Shown: positions 21,688-33,716, counted from the stretch's first letter. The stretch: 64,000 nt of DNA from Gymnothorax reevesii (GCA_029721435.1 CM056584.1:12558239-12622238); one strand, 5' to 3'. Numbers and translations: made by a program. Notes: generated by a model not told the origin, from the letters alone.

Positions 21688-22568
21688 CAGGCCTGGCGCT
21701 AGAACAGGGAATTGATGGGGCAGAGACATGTCCCTTTATGACAATTGGGATACTCCTGGTTAGTTCTCAAACATTTTCCTCTATTGACGCGTTTTCCAAT
21801 TATTTTAACTGGCAACTGCAGACACGGTTCCTCTCCATATGTGATCTACCACCGATGAAATCATGGGCTAAATTCCGTAGAACTGAGAATCGGGGTAAAC
21901 AAAACATCCGTTTTAAACAATTACTAGTCCTGACCTGTTCTCAGTCATTTTCATGATTAACAAAATGTTCACTCCGAGAGCGCTCCACACTTAACAGGTG
22001 CTGCTAGTTCTCCCCGATTAGATAAGACGAAAGTCATTCATCTCGACGTGTAGGCCACTTGCTAAATTTAAATCAACGTTATTCAAAATTGCATATCTGC
22101 GCAAATAGCTTGAGCCGCATGCTTTTTATAGCCTATTTCACTGGCGAGTGCCAATTTTTTCACTCAAGACTGAGAGTAATTTTGAATAATGTTGATTTAA
22201 ATTAAGCAAATATGCATCCAGATGAATGATTGTCGTCTTACCTAATCAGGGAGAACTAGCAGCACCTGTTAAGTGTAGAGCGCTCTCAGAGTGAACCTTT
22301 TGTTAATCATGAAAATGTCTGAGAACAGGACTAATAATTGTTCAAAATGGAAGTTTTTTGCACCCAATTCTCAGTTCTACTGAATTTTGCCCATGATCGC
22401 TGTTAGATCGCATGAGGAGAGAAACCATGTCTTCATTTGCCAATTACAATAACTGGAAAACGTGTCAATAAAGGAAAATGATTGAGTACTAGCCAGGACT
22501 ACCCTAACTGTCATGAAGGGATATATCTGTGCCCCCCCTCCCCCAATTCCCTGTTCGAGAGCCGGGTC
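21688..22568. mobile_element. foldback hAT-like family, copy A
   Basis: Ends CAGGCCTGGCGCTAGAACAG and, inverted, CAGACCCGGCTCTCGAACAG. Outside them GTCTGGTG (21680-21687) and GTTCGGTG (22569-22576) agree at 6 of 8 bases, a decayed 8-bp duplication. The arms are inverted copies over about 400 bp: TTTTCATGATTAACAAAA / TTTTGTTAATCATGAAAA, CACTTAACAGGTGCTGCTAG / CTAGCAGCACCTGTTAAGTG. The loop is about 22108-22170. No transposase frame. Internal words link it to copies at 29405-30234 and 12195-12922. Confidence 0.85.
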
Positions 22569-22590
22569 TGGTTCGGTGTGAAAGCAGCTT

Positions 22591-23805
22591 AAGTCTGTGA
22601 AAATGAAAATTGACGCAGAATTTTTCTTGGATGTACTCTACTGTTGGGCCTCTGGTCCCTCAGCTGTAGTCGGCAATCCCATAAAGCACCAGGCAAGGAA
22701 GGTACCAGACGGCAGCGCTTTAATCTCTCCGCAGAGAGCGATTTTCATGGTTGTGACCAATGTGCGCGGTCTGTCAGGAAAGCGCGCTCGTCCGACGGCG
22801 GCAAGTTGAAAAATCACAGCAGTTAGTGGCGGACGCTCCGGAGCAGAGCTGGCAATCAGCTGAAGCGTGACTGTAGTACTGAGTGATAATGGCACCCAGC
22901 AATGCGTCAGTGTAATGGAGTTTTCTGCATTGCAAAGGAATTATATGCAGCTTATAAAAATGAAATTATCAGCATCTTGAAATTCAAATGAGGTTGAAAA
23001 ATGGGGGAACAGGCAATGAAGGTGTGGTATTTTCAAGTTGCGACTTGCTAGTAGTTAAGCGGCGCGCTCAATTTAGCTTTATTGGAATGGTAAATGAGCC
23101 CCTGCTGCTGTCTGTCTTGGCAACAAAGCTGAGGCTGTCTAGTGTGTGGGGACACAATAATTTCCTACCGTGGTCGTCATGGTGATTCAGCAGCCAGTGA
23201 GAGAAAAGCGATGGACTGTCTTGCGATGGAAACAGGGAAAGTGTCAGGTGAAAAAAAAAAAAAAAAAAATCTTTTGAGCGTACTCCAGGGAATTTGCAGC
23301 CCCTGTGTGTTTTTTTTTTTTTTTTTTTTAGTCCGATCAGACATAACGGGTGAAAGCCTCGATTATCTTTTCTTTCGGCCTGTCAGACTGATTGGTTTTT
23401 AAAAAGAGGCAGATTGAGGAGTGGCCGCATGAAAAGCAGGTCAGCGCTTTTTTCGCAGCTCCGCGCCGTCCTCCCCAGTGCGTTATACAAGCTTTCAGAG
23501 CTGTATTTAGTCAGAAAAATGACTTGTTTGAAAGTGATTGGTTTTTGAACGCTTTGAAATTGATTCAGAATTAGTTTTTTTTTTCCCCCTACCCCAAGTG
23601 TGAGGCAGCCGTCATCTGGATTCTGTCGATTGTCAAGAGAGGGAGTTCTGTCGAGATCACCTTCCCTTACAAAAGACTCCCGGGTCCATATTTAGATAGT
23701 TTCATAGTAATATTTATGATCTAAATTTGAAAAAGCTGCCTATTTTTCCCCATCTATACCTGTGTGATATTTTAGGGCGAGTTTAGCAGCATCTAGCAGT
23801 ATATT
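22591..23805. other. non-coding; poly-A and poly-T tracts
   Basis: Contains an A run at about 23252-23270 and a T run at about 23311-23330. Frames up to 86 codons overlap on opposite strands (22597-22895) and match no family. Confidence 0.45.
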
Positions 23806-24089
23806 CCCTTATGAAAAATTACTACAGTTCCAAGCTACATTATGGTAAATGGGTGGTATTTTCGCCGTCATAGTGTAGTATTACTATCGTGACAGAGTTA
23901 TTAAAACTACAGCAATACAATTGCATGGACCATAGTAATGTGTTACTGCTGACTGTGGTAATTCTACATTTATAATGTGATAGCTATAGCACCACTCTGG
24001 TTATACGACGCAAACTATAGTAATGCTTCAGTTATGCCATGGATACAGTAGTATAACTACGAAATAACCATAGGATATTTTCATAAGGG
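23806..24089. mobile_element. MITE with CCCTTATGAAAAAT ends
   Basis: Left CCCTTATGAAAAAT and right ATTTTCATAAGGG are inverted. The inside is a string of degenerate ATAGTAAT / ACTACAG words typical of palindromic fish MITEs. No coding potential. Confidence 0.75.
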
Positions 24090-25317
24090 GTTGAATGGGC
24101 TCATAGTATCTGATGGGATGATGCAGGGGGTATGATTGGCTGATTTAGTGGAGGTGGTGATAGGAGTGCTTTCCCTCGCTGGTTCCTCATGATAGCCTGA
24201 CAGGATTACGCAGCAGGAGTGAGGTGTCGGGGGAATCCCCACCGAAATGCTACTGGAATGCAGGTGGCATTTTGCTGTCAGGCCCGTTGGCTCGACTTCG
24301 TGGACTAATTTATTTCCATCCCGGCGGTGGCGGCCCTTGGAATTCATCAGGTTTTATTTGGATGGGTGTTGGACTGAATGATGGCATCCATCAAAGGCCA
24401 CTTACCCAAGGCCTGGGTGGAAAGAGGGGGGGTGGAGAATGGATGTGTGGGCCTGGCACAATGCAGTTAAGTTTTTCAATGCTGGCAGGACAGAGCAGAT
24501 GATTTAAACCAGCCCATTCTCTCTCCATTGGCATCATTTATCGACATTTGTGCAGGTGCCCTGAGAATCATACAAAAAAAATAGAGTCCAATCGCTTCAC
24601 TTTTGGATGCTGTTGGTATTTCTGTAGGCTTCAATACAAAACTTATGTTTTCAGTATTTGACAACAACAGTTAACGTGATAAAAATATGCACCAGTTGGT
24701 GTCATGGTTTGTGTATGAGCTTTTTGCTTTCTTTGTTACTCTCGTCCCTGACGACATCGTAATGTTTTCCCCATCGGATTTTTCACCCAGCTGGCTGATT
24801 ATTCCTGGGCGGGTCCTTTCCTGGAGTCTATATTAGCCGGAGGTCGCCACGCCTCCTTTGCTGGAGTGTCTGCTTTCATGTTACTCGCTTCGGCTTAAAA
24901 ATTCTTTAGTCAGGGTTTGTCAGACTTTACATTATCTTTATTTCTGAGAAGCTCTGCTTCTTTAGGATATTTTTGGCACAGTTGTTTGGTGCCTTGTTAT
25001 TTTCTCGTTTATTGAGATTTCTTTTCCTCTGTTGATGCTCACCTTGTTTCTTGGCACTTAAGTCTTCCGTTTATTCACAAACGCGATCTCTTTTCCCTTC
25101 CATTCTCGCGCTCTCTCTTTCAGCTGTGCCGGCTCCGTGCTTGGTGCAACTTTGCCTGCCACGGGATCTGAAACTCCTCATTAGCCAGCCTTTACAGTTG
25201 GGGCTTGAATCTGGGGCTGCGTTTCCATTTGGCAACAGCACTAGCCAGTGCAGCACCACACTTTCTGCTAGAAAACAGTTCTAAGGCATGGTTAACGTCA
25301 TGAAGTCAAACCATAAC
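24090..25317. other. non-coding; weak LTR-like start at 24701
   Basis: TGTCATGGTTTGTGTATG at about 24701 followed by T/C-rich sequence resembles the start of a fish LTR, but no matching end was found. The rest is unassigned. Confidence 0.3.
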
Positions 25318-25470
25318 TTTACCCTAAACGTCACCAAGTAGTCTTGGTTCTTCAAACAAAACAAGTAATTTTGTTTCCAAAGCCTAACCAAGTAGTCTTG
25401 ATGACTAGACCTAACCAAGCTGTTTTGGTGCCTAGGTTCCTAAACCAAACTGGTTTGCAAAGCCGTCAAT
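25318..25470. repeat. degenerate minisatellite, ACCAAGTAGTCTTGG units
   Basis: ACCAAGTAGTCTTGG, ACCAAGTAGTCTTGATG, ACCAAGCTGTTTTGGTGCC and ACCAAACTGG recur with CCTAA linkers, a short degenerate tandem array. Confidence 0.6.
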
Positions 25471-28400
25471 AATGACACCAAAGGACTCACTTTGTTTTGT
25501 GTACCGACATTTAGTCAGAGCCTCACTACATGGTGAGACGGGATGAGAGCCTGTTGTTTAAACAGTTTCAAGCCAAATGAAGACAATGGATACATGCTAT
25601 GCAGGACCAGGGCTGTATTGTCTTGTAAAAACTGTGACTGCATCCAGTCAGATTTAGGCAGAAGCACCCTGACCCAATGCAGTTGCCAAACTGTCTTTAT
25701 TCTTCCTATTTTGAGTAGAGCTGGATTTACATCTCTTTTGCTGAAAATGTTTTCTGCTCAATAGTTTAGCAAAGTAGCGCTGGAGTCCTTCATTTGTGAT
25801 TTCCCCTACTTCTGTGGTGTTTCCGTGCACGATTTCTTACCACCTGCCCTCCATTAAAAAACAATCAAAACCGGTTTGAAAATGTCTCTTCAGGAATACT
25901 TAACATGAACTGTTTTATATATACTTTCACTCTCTAGTTGATGGTACAAACATCGCAAGCATGATGCGCGTGATGAGGCCTCATGAGCGAAAACAGGAAG
26001 GATTTACAACAATGAGCTTCCCACAGTTCAGCCATTTACAGCAATTCAGTTCTGTACGGCACTTAAATTGATGGTATCAACTAGTCGATGTGGAAATGTT
26101 TTCTTTTTTGAGTTGTTTTGCTGTGCCAAATTGGAAAGCAGTTTTTGCCCAGCATGAAAACATTTTTTTAAAGAGGTATGTCAAACCATTTAGAAAAACA
26201 AACCATGCTGTGTTTCCTAAAATTGACGCCTAGTAGGAGTACAATTAGTAACACTCAGACTGAGCTAACTAAATGTTTTGCCTTCACCGTTAATCAACAG
26301 CTGAAGTTGGGTAATAATTTTTATGCTATCAGAACGAGGCCAGGCTTACTTTGCCGTGCCCTTGGTTGAAGCTGCTTCTGAACTCAGAACTGGGTCGTGA
26401 CTCCATGGGCCTCAGCCTCTGAGGCTCTGCCCAGCGTCCCATATAGATACTGCTGTCCGCACACTATCCTATGCAGCTAATCTATTCGTACTGTGCGCTA
26501 AATTGGCCATCCGTTGATCGCCATGCTCTACTTTAAGTTTGTGAGATCAGTGCAGCTTGTGGAGGGGTGTGGCCGAGAGTGACCATCTGTTTCATTCACA
26601 AAAAGTTAGATATGTGTTTTGCATAGTTTTTTTTTTTTGTCATCTTCTGGGTTCAGTGTGTGGTGGAAAGTTCTTTAACATGTTATATTTGTAGACCCTG
26701 GGTGAAGTCTGGGCAACTATGAATTCGTTCTTGTCACGCATCCGCTGTCGTAGAGATTTCCTTGTGGACACTACAGGCCACAGTTTTATATTTTATATGT
26801 GGTTTGTATATGGGCAGTGGTTAGAACGCGGCAGCTATCAATTTTGGTCGCCATGGTAATGGAATTCACTAAATAATAGACAATTTTGTGTCAAAAAATA
26901 AGCCAAAATGAAAAATGTGGGTGATTAGGGCTACATCCATTGGTGGTGGGTGACTGATCTGCCTGGTTTTTTGTTGCTCTGAATAAAATCATGTGCAATA
27001 AGATTGGAAGGTCAGAGGGGTTTTCAGACCAGTAAACTGACTGGACAAGAAAGAGGCCTAGAGTGAGACACGGATGTAGTTCATACAGGGTCTATCACAC
27101 TGGAACCTCTTGTTCATTTTCTCTCTCTCTTTCTCGCTCAGTTTCTCTCACTCTTTCTCTCTCCGTCTCCCTAGTAGCTGGAGTTATATTGCTTAAGGTA
27201 GAACATTGCGATGGGAGCATGGCCTATTTATTGCTCTGTCCAAAATACACGGTGTGTAGACAGTAGTGTGAGGACTGAACACTGAGCCAAAAGCCCTCGG
27301 GTGACTAGAGGCCCTTAAACCCCTCCAACCCCCCCTGTCCCCCACCATGCATCACCACAAGCAGGGGACCCCCTGCTCTTGATACATGCTGTAATATTGA
27401 TGATCTTCACGCCTCAGACAGCTCAGACGTGTCTCCGCTGGCCTGTGTTTCAGAATGGACCTTTCCATGGCTTGGCTTGTAGTCGTCTTTGCACATTTAC
27501 CACATGAGAGAAGAGAGATGGAAAACTGTTCTTGTATTGTATTCACTGAGCTAAATCTCAGTTATAGTGCTTGTGGTGTGGAATCTACATCTGCCTCAGT
27601 AGCAAAGAGTAAGAATTGATTAAAAAAAAAAAAAAAGGAAATCCAAATTGGAATTTGGAATTAGGTTTTTTTTTTTTTTTTTTCTTCATTCTGCTGTTCA
27701 TGTCTGAGTTGTAAATTTTGGACCGCGGTCACTTTGTGCCCAGGCAGACAAATTTGCCGGGATCACATCTGCATTATTGTTTCTTTGATCAAGAAGACAG
27801 ATTTGGGTTTTCCAAAATGACTAGTGGAAGCATGACAACAGAGCCCGTATGTGGTTTTAAAATTAAGCCCCATTTCAGTGACATTCCAGCCCCTGATAAC
27901 TGCACATATCATTTACAGACTGTATGGAACCAGAGAATATATCTCCCCTGAGCAGTGATCCTGAATACATACCCTGCCTGAAGATGCAGGGTCAAGCAGA
28001 TTATTCTTCCTGCATTTATTGGTATGTGACTGCTGTTGGAAAAAATGCCTCATTTCTCCCGGACTTTGAGATTTTATGTACACACTCCTCTTTCCTCCTC
28101 ACCTCGTTTTGTTCGCAAGACATCCTGGCAGCCCCTTATAGATGCCCTTGATGGGATATTCAAATATGCAACAGAGGTGAGTCATCATGTTATTTCTGAT
28201 CCGGGGGAAATTGTGCGCCTCGGAAAAATGAAGAAGTGGAAATCTTTACTACGTATAAAACTCGGAGAGAAGCTTTACGAGACAGATGTGCGTCTTCATA
28301 GCGCCACTGCTTTCCCCCTCTCTTCCCCTTTAATGACTGGTAATAAAGAACACATTTTCTGTTTCAGAACAAGCCGTTAAAATATTTGGGCCCTATCCAA

Positions 28401-28471
28401 TGTTACAGAAATATACATTTTTATGGTAATCCTTCTGCATGAACTGATCCCACATCCTATTTTTTTTTTTT
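25471..28471. other. non-coding, unassigned
   Basis: Three kilobases with no recognised transposon ends or exons. Holds a CT-rich run (27119-27171) and A/T runs at 27620-27637 and 27667-27683. Frames of 75-114 codons at 27718-28380 overlap each other in different phases, lack family motifs and are not called. Confidence 0.4.
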
Positions 28472-28813
28472 AGCTCGCCTGACGAAGTCAGATGAGCTTA
28501 TGCCTGTTTGACCGTCGTTCGTCGTCGTTGTTCGTTGTCCGTAAACATCTTCTCCTCCGAAACCACTGGGCCTATGAAGCTGAAGCTTGACAGGTACCTT
28601 CCTACCCATGAGGACACCAAAGTTTGTTCAAGGCGTTCCGATCCGATTTCAAACATGGCGGCCATATTGAAAATCACATAATTGGCCATCTGAAAGCTAT
28701 TTATGCACATATTCAGCTGAAATTTGCTATGTAGTTACTACGTGGCAAGATGCATCACATATCTAGTTTGAGTTAAACTGCTTCTTACACACCCTTGAGT
28801 GGTCAGGTGAGCT
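28472..28813. mobile_element. MITE with AGCTCGCCTGAC ends
   Basis: Left AGCTCGCCTGACGAAGTCAG, itself a small hairpin closing with ATGAGCT, is matched inverted by GTCAGGTGAGCT on the right. Inside are TCGTCGTCGTTGTTCG and CATGGCGGCCATATTGAAAA, phrases typical of a widespread animal repeat. Non-coding. Confidence 0.65.
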
Positions 28814-29279
28814 ACAGGGCCCGTGGCACTATTTTTTCATGTGATCTCAGGGCACACAAATCCCAGTAAATATATAAATGTGAGAACCAGAAAAATGTCT
28901 TTGTCAAAATTATTTTTCAAATCTAAGCGGACCGGGCTATGGGAGCCTTTTTCTCTGATTGACTGGTATACTGTGGCTGCATTTCAGTTGGCCTTCAATA
29001 TGCCCTTGTTGACTTCAGTACTTGCCCTCAGGGGAATCCCCTTCGCCATCTTAAATGTCATTCCTCCTGTCTGAAAAACTGACGTGAACTTGGCAAGATC
29101 AACCCTCGAAGGGCTGAGGGATCGAGTCTACGATGATGGTTACTCCAAAGGTGTATATCACCCACGATGCATTGCAGTCATGATATGCTGGCAGTAGTGT
29201 ATGCAAAACTTTGGGTGCTTAATTCTTATCACCGATGAAAGAGATGAATAAATTGAGCGAGGTGATTAACTTGAGCAAT
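28814..29279. other. non-coding spacer
   Basis: No feature recognised. Confidence 0.4.
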
Positions 29280-30360
29280 AAATTAATTACCCTTAACCTG
29301 TCGCAGTTTAACCTTGTTTAATGCGCAACCAATCATTTATTTGCTCAGTTGCTGATACTAACTGGTGATATGAATTACTAGTTCATTTTTGATTGCATTA
29401 TTGTCAGTGGCAGTGCTGGAACTGAAAATCTGGGGGCTACAGAACCTACCTTTATAGCATCAATTAGCCCTGGCTAGTTCGCAATCATTTTGCTACATTG
29501 AAACTTTTTCCAATTATAATAATAATCCATTGGCAGTTGAAGACATGGCTTCTCTCCCCATGTGATCAAACTGCGACAAAATAATGGGCTAAATTCAGTG
29601 CAGAAAAAAATGATTAATTTTGTACGGGCCTGTGCTTTACAAAAGGCGACCTGCTCAGAAACTTCCGCGCAACCTTTTCTGCACAGGCGATTTAACTTGT
29701 GCTTCATGATCGTTTAAATTCATCGTTTAAAAACTGAATAACTTCCATGCATAAAGACCGCATGAGAATCTCTCAAATACCCATTGGAGTGATGACTGAT
29801 CCCCTGTCCAATGAAATATCGCCTTTCACTCTCGGTACAGCGTGGGTTGATTAAAAAAATTGGAACTCTGCAATTAAATATAATACTGTTTGCCGAATTT
29901 AAATTTTTTAATCATTTTTTAAAAGAGTAAGATTGCACATCATGGCGTGAGAAAGTGATATGCCGGTAAAAAGCTTCAGATTCATGTCATATGCGTGAGA
30001 GTTGATGGGTATGCACTTTTGAATAACGCTGATTTAAATGCACCAAATTACGTGTCCAAATGAATGATTGTCATCATGCCTGAAGGGGGAGAATTAGCAG
30101 CTCCTGATAGTGTGGATTGCTCTCAAAGTGAATCTATTATTAATTATGAAAATGATTGAGAACCAGTCAGGACTGATAATTGTTTCATAGGGATGTTCTG
30201 TAATCCCCAATTTCCAGTTTTGGCGCCGCCACTGATTATTGTACATCACATCACAGTTATGAGACATTTTCCCCCGCACTGCCATTGCAACATACAATGT
30301 TATGACTTTTAAAGATCTTGAGAGAATGTAGCTCATGAAATGGCATAGATTTGTGTAAAT
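29280..30360. mobile_element. foldback family 2 relic interrupted by hAT copy B
   Basis: Segments 29280-29404 and 30235-30360 become contiguous when the hAT copy is removed. The join then reads TTGATTGCATTATTGTACATC, matching TTGATAGCATTGTTATACAT at 61400-61430 and the inverse of the arm at 20310-20340. GTCGCAGTTTAACC and GTAGCTCATGAAATGGCATAGAT (broken here for length: GTAGCTCATGAAATGG, CATAGAT) recur at 61345-61540 in diverged form. The whole is therefore a third-party element that was the insertion target. Confidence 0.65.
29397..30242. mobile_element. foldback hAT-like family, copy B, exact 8-bp TSD
   Basis: ATTATTGT at 29397-29404 and 30235-30242 is a perfect 8-bp direct repeat. The element (29405-30234, 830 bp) ends CAGTGGCAGTGCTGGAACTG / CAGTTTTGGCGCCGCCACTG, inverted. 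It shares GGCAGTTGAAGACATGG, AAATAATGGGCTAAATTC, GAATGATTGTC and TTAATTATGAAAATGATTGAGAAC with copy A. The CAG start and 8-bp duplication indicate hAT. No transposase; one arm is partly replaced by unrelated AT-rich sequence (about 29625-30000). Confidence 0.88.
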
Positions 30361-31550
30361 TTGTTTTTGCCGCTTATTGTAATTAAAGCCTTTTTTCCTG
30401 GCAGTATGGTTTGATAAACCTGATTATTTCTTCTTAATATGTATTTGTCTGAATGCTTATAGCACTACGATTAAATCAAGCGCCATCTTGCAATTAATTA
30501 TGCAAAATTAATTAAAAATGCGAAAATGAGGGATGGAAGTCAGGGAAAGTTTGGGATTTGTTGCATCTAGTTGGATATTTGCTACCCTTACAATAGAAAT
30601 GCATTTGCAATTATTTCTCAATTACTGTAGGTGCCGTGTGGGTTCAGATTGCTCAGAAAATGAATTGTCTGTTGTTAATAAAGTGTAAAAACGGGAGTAA
30701 TCATGCATGATACTGTTCTCGAACAGTGGCATATTATCTAAATCAGAAACTGATGCAGCTAATTAGGATACCAAGGGCCAAAGTTATTGCAAGTATCCCC
30801 GGAGGGCGGCTTCACTGCACTGAAATGAGTCTGCAGGCATATCTGATGATTTTTAAAATACAGTACAGTGCCAAGTCTGGCGGTCAATCCGTGATAGTAT
30901 GGGCTCAAAGTGCACAAGAGCAGGTGCATTCCATTTCAATCCCCTGCCCTCTGTCCCGTCTACTCTCAAAGTGACCTCCGTTTGTTGAACATGTCACATT
31001 ATACCAAGCGCAGAGGGGAAGTGAATGTTGAAAGACTATTGAAACACAGCCCTTGTTGCTTCTGCATTTTGGGTTCTGTGTTGGAAAACCAACAGACCAT
31101 CAGTGTGTAAAATCCATTAAAAGGAAAGAAAAATGGAAAAATTGTTGTAAGCATAGTTAACACTCAGCTAACCCTTGGGGGATATACTTGACAGTTCGTG
31201 ATAAAGCTTCATATAGTCTTGGTATCTTCTCATTAATCATGCCGTAAAAGATGCAATTACTCTCGTATAAAGCTGTCAGGTATGCTCAAGAATGATCACT
31301 GAATTAACACTCCCTTAAAGCAGTAATTGGCCTGCTACGAGCAAGATCAAACAATGGATACAGCACATTATTCTCTTTTACGGTCAGGTCAGAGCCTTCA
31401 TATTTACAACTGGATTTTGCCTTCGCTGCAGGACGTCACACGTAATAAGCAAACTAATCCCCATCATGTGTATGTGTAAATATGTGTGTGTGTGTGTGTG
31501 CATGCTTGTGCGTATGTAATCGTTTTTGCATAGACTGTATATGCGTAATT
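30361..31550. other. non-coding; possible regulatory-like AT motif cluster
   Basis: No repeat ends recognised across about 1.2 kb. At 30491-30522 there are two TAATTA cores flanking ATGCAAAA, i.e. homeodomain-type and POU-octamer-type words in 32 bp. Whether this is a conserved element cannot be told from one sequence. A short (GT)n lies at 31484-31500. Confidence 0.35.
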
Positions 31551-31574
31551 CTCGGCAAGTGAGCAGGAGATTTT

Positions 31575-31775
31575 GGAAACTGTTGACCAGGGCTGCCCAA
31601 ATGTGGCCCGCGAATCAAAATCCAGCCCTGGTTTTCTTTCCTTCCTTAGGTGGACAATCAGTATTATTCATTGGACAGACTGTCTTTACACCTAAATTTC
31701 TGGTACAAGGAGGGTGGAAAACCAGCAGTGCTCAGCCCTTGAGGACCATGATTTTGGGAGCCCTGCTCATACACC
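31575..31775. repeat. dispersed repeat fragment, copy 1
   Basis: Shares with 36860-37045 the order AATCCAG-CCT-GTTT, CTTCC-TAGGT, GACTGTCTTTAC-CCT, then GGTG-A...AAAAC-AGCAGT and AGCATGGAGGAC-type words. It also resembles the common fish CCAGGGCTGCCCAA inverted-repeat element, of which this would be a degraded copy. Confidence 0.5.
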
Positions 31776-31855
31776 ATGGCTGAGGAACAACTTCAGTCTC
31801 GTGCTGCCCTATTAGATGGCCGTAAAGCATAGGGATTGTGAGCCGAGCGTGGCAC

Positions 31856-32040
31856 TGCTGTCCTGGAGGTCCACGGTGTCTACAGGCGTTCATGGTCTAT
31901 CAATCAGCAGCAAATCATTGCATTGAGAGCAATTACTCTTTGGCCAATTACTCTTTGTACTCTTTGGCCAATCAGTGACTTAAATGAATCAAACCAGAAA
32001 GAAGAGGCACTGTGGTCCTCCAGGACTGGAGTTTGAAGCC
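31856..32040. repeat. short inverted repeat element
   Basis: GTCCTGGAGGTCCACGGTG and GCACTGTGGTCCTCCAGGAC are diverged inverted copies about 150 bp apart; the loop carries a duplicated ATTACTCTTTGGCCAAT / TACTCTTTGGCCAATCA phrase. Confidence 0.6.
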
Positions 32041-32087
32041 TGCGATAAGGTATCTACTCACCTCACACGCGTCTACTAGCAACAACA

Positions 32088-32635
32088 TACACTGCCCGGC
32101 CAAAAAAAAAGTCGCACACTCAAATATTTAGTTGGAATCCCTGTAGCTTTGATTACAGTACATATTTGTCCTGTCATTGTTTTTAAAACTATATGCAATG
32201 CCAGAACATTTATTTTCAATCAGAAATGCCATAATTTTTGGCCGAGATCTTGTCTTCTCGACATAATGGTTGAACCACTGTGGTCTTTCTTGAGCACATC
32301 CCAATAACTTTTAATGTGTTTAAAGTCAGGACTTTGTGGTGCCAAATTTATCTGTGAAAATGATTCCTCATACTTGTTTTTGTCATTCATGGTTTTCTTT
32401 GCTAAATATAGCCCAATAACTTGCCCGTTCTGAAATACTGTAAGAACTTTTCCACCGTCAAGGGATGTGTCTTCTGACATGATTTTTAAAGAAATGAGTA
32501 GCGATGCGCTTCATCAGTCAGGGTAAAAATGATTATTGCCAGCTGAAACATATTAATAACCGCAATAATGATCCCAATTATAGAATTTGTTCATTAATTT
32601 CCAAACGGTGACTTTTTTTTTGGCCGGGCAGTGTA
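32088..32635 (-). mobile_element. Tc1-like element, internally deleted
   Basis: Ends TACACTGCCCGGCCAAAAAA / TTTTTTTGGCCGGGCAGTGTA (last 20: TTTTTTGGCCGGGCAGTGTA) are perfect inverted repeats including the TA dinucleotide target. The 548-bp body retains only the C-terminal part of a transposase on the minus strand. Confidence 0.88.
32220..32480 (-). pseudogene. Tc1 transposase C-terminal fragment
   Basis: The 86-residue frame contains APQSPDF, then K-S-Y-WDVLKK, then RRQDLGQKLW. This corresponds to the SPDLNPIExxW block that carries the last catalytic acid of Tc1/mariner transposases and the stretch after it. The normal glutamate of the PIE motif is replaced (HIK), so the fragment is dead. 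The N-terminal DNA-binding part and first two catalytic residues are deleted. Confidence 0.75.
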
Positions 32636-33597
32636 TGATGGAGCTTTTCTCATGTCTTGAAGCCCCATGGGCTGGTGATATTTTCAGCAAGGACCACCCT
32701 TTCTGTTTTTTTTTTTTTTTTAGCAGGGTCAGAAGTTGATGTCAATGAAATGACGAGGACTATCCGCGCTTACATCACCCACCCTCCGCCCCACCCCGGT
32801 TCTAATGGTTTTATTCCCATCAGTTTTCCACAAATTGAGTCATCCACGACTAAAAGTCAACGATTTATTATCAGCGCAACTTCTGCTGCAATTAAGGTTG
32901 ATTTGGCAGGAAATCGCTTCCGTCCCTCGATTTATGAGTGAGCCGTTGCTCTCCTTCAATACATATTTCAGCTGGAAGCACAGCTCAGGAGTCGGGCAGC
33001 ATTTACTTCATAACTGCATGCACACGCACACACACACGCACACACACACAATTCCTTTCATCTTGTGGATTCTGTCACATTCTGAAGGCTAATGACCACT
33101 GCAGTCTGTCCATCTCTCTCTCTTTACAGAGCAGTCATTCATACACGGCAGGCAAAAGGACTCTTATTCTCTGCACACCGATGTACCCAATACGTTAACC
33201 GTCTGAATGTTTTCCGCAGCTGCACCGTGGGAGTCATAATTGTGCACCAAAGTATTTTCTTTTTCATTTATACAGGGTTTTTTGTAGGATGTTGCGAATG
33301 TTTGAATAGTCATTGCATATCTTTGGCCCTTGGTAATGCATAATAGAACTATAGGACTTCACTCTCATCTCTTATGTGAATTATTTAGATGTATTGAATG
33401 TTTCTCTGGGCCTCTAATGTTCCCTTTGGCTGATAGATGTGTATATTTTTCTGATTGTCAATACCGAGCTTCTACAAATTGTCTTCATGCCAGAAATTAC
33501 TTGGGCGAATGGGCGGGAACAATTTATGCCACAGGATTCTGTGATTGGTCTTTGGCACCTCGCTGCATTTAATGCAATTGTTGTATGAATCTGTGTC
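32636..33597. other. non-coding; (CA) run
   Basis: (CA)n at about 33019-33050 explains the histidine/threonine frames. No other feature recognised. Confidence 0.45.
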
Positions 33598-33614
33598 TGT
33601 GTGTGTGTGTGTGC

Positions 33615-33654
<40 letters not shown>

Positions 33655-33662
33655 GTATATGT

Positions 33663-33716
<54 letters not shown>

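Larger units (their letters stand above)
21533..22590. mobile_element. hairpin MITE interrupted by a hAT element
   Basis: Outer ends: left AAAGCCGCTTTCACATCAGA, right TGTGAAAGCAGCTTAAG. The left part (21551-21683) is a near-perfect hairpin with two arms of about 63 bp around GCAAAGACGC. Removing 21688-22568 joins the hairpin directly to the right end and restores a compact palindromic MITE of about 170 bp. Confidence 0.8.

Noticed and set aside
27718..28380. Three overlapping frames of 75-114 codons
   Set aside because: Considered as a possible exon cluster, but the frames are in different phases without recognisable domains or paired splice sites.
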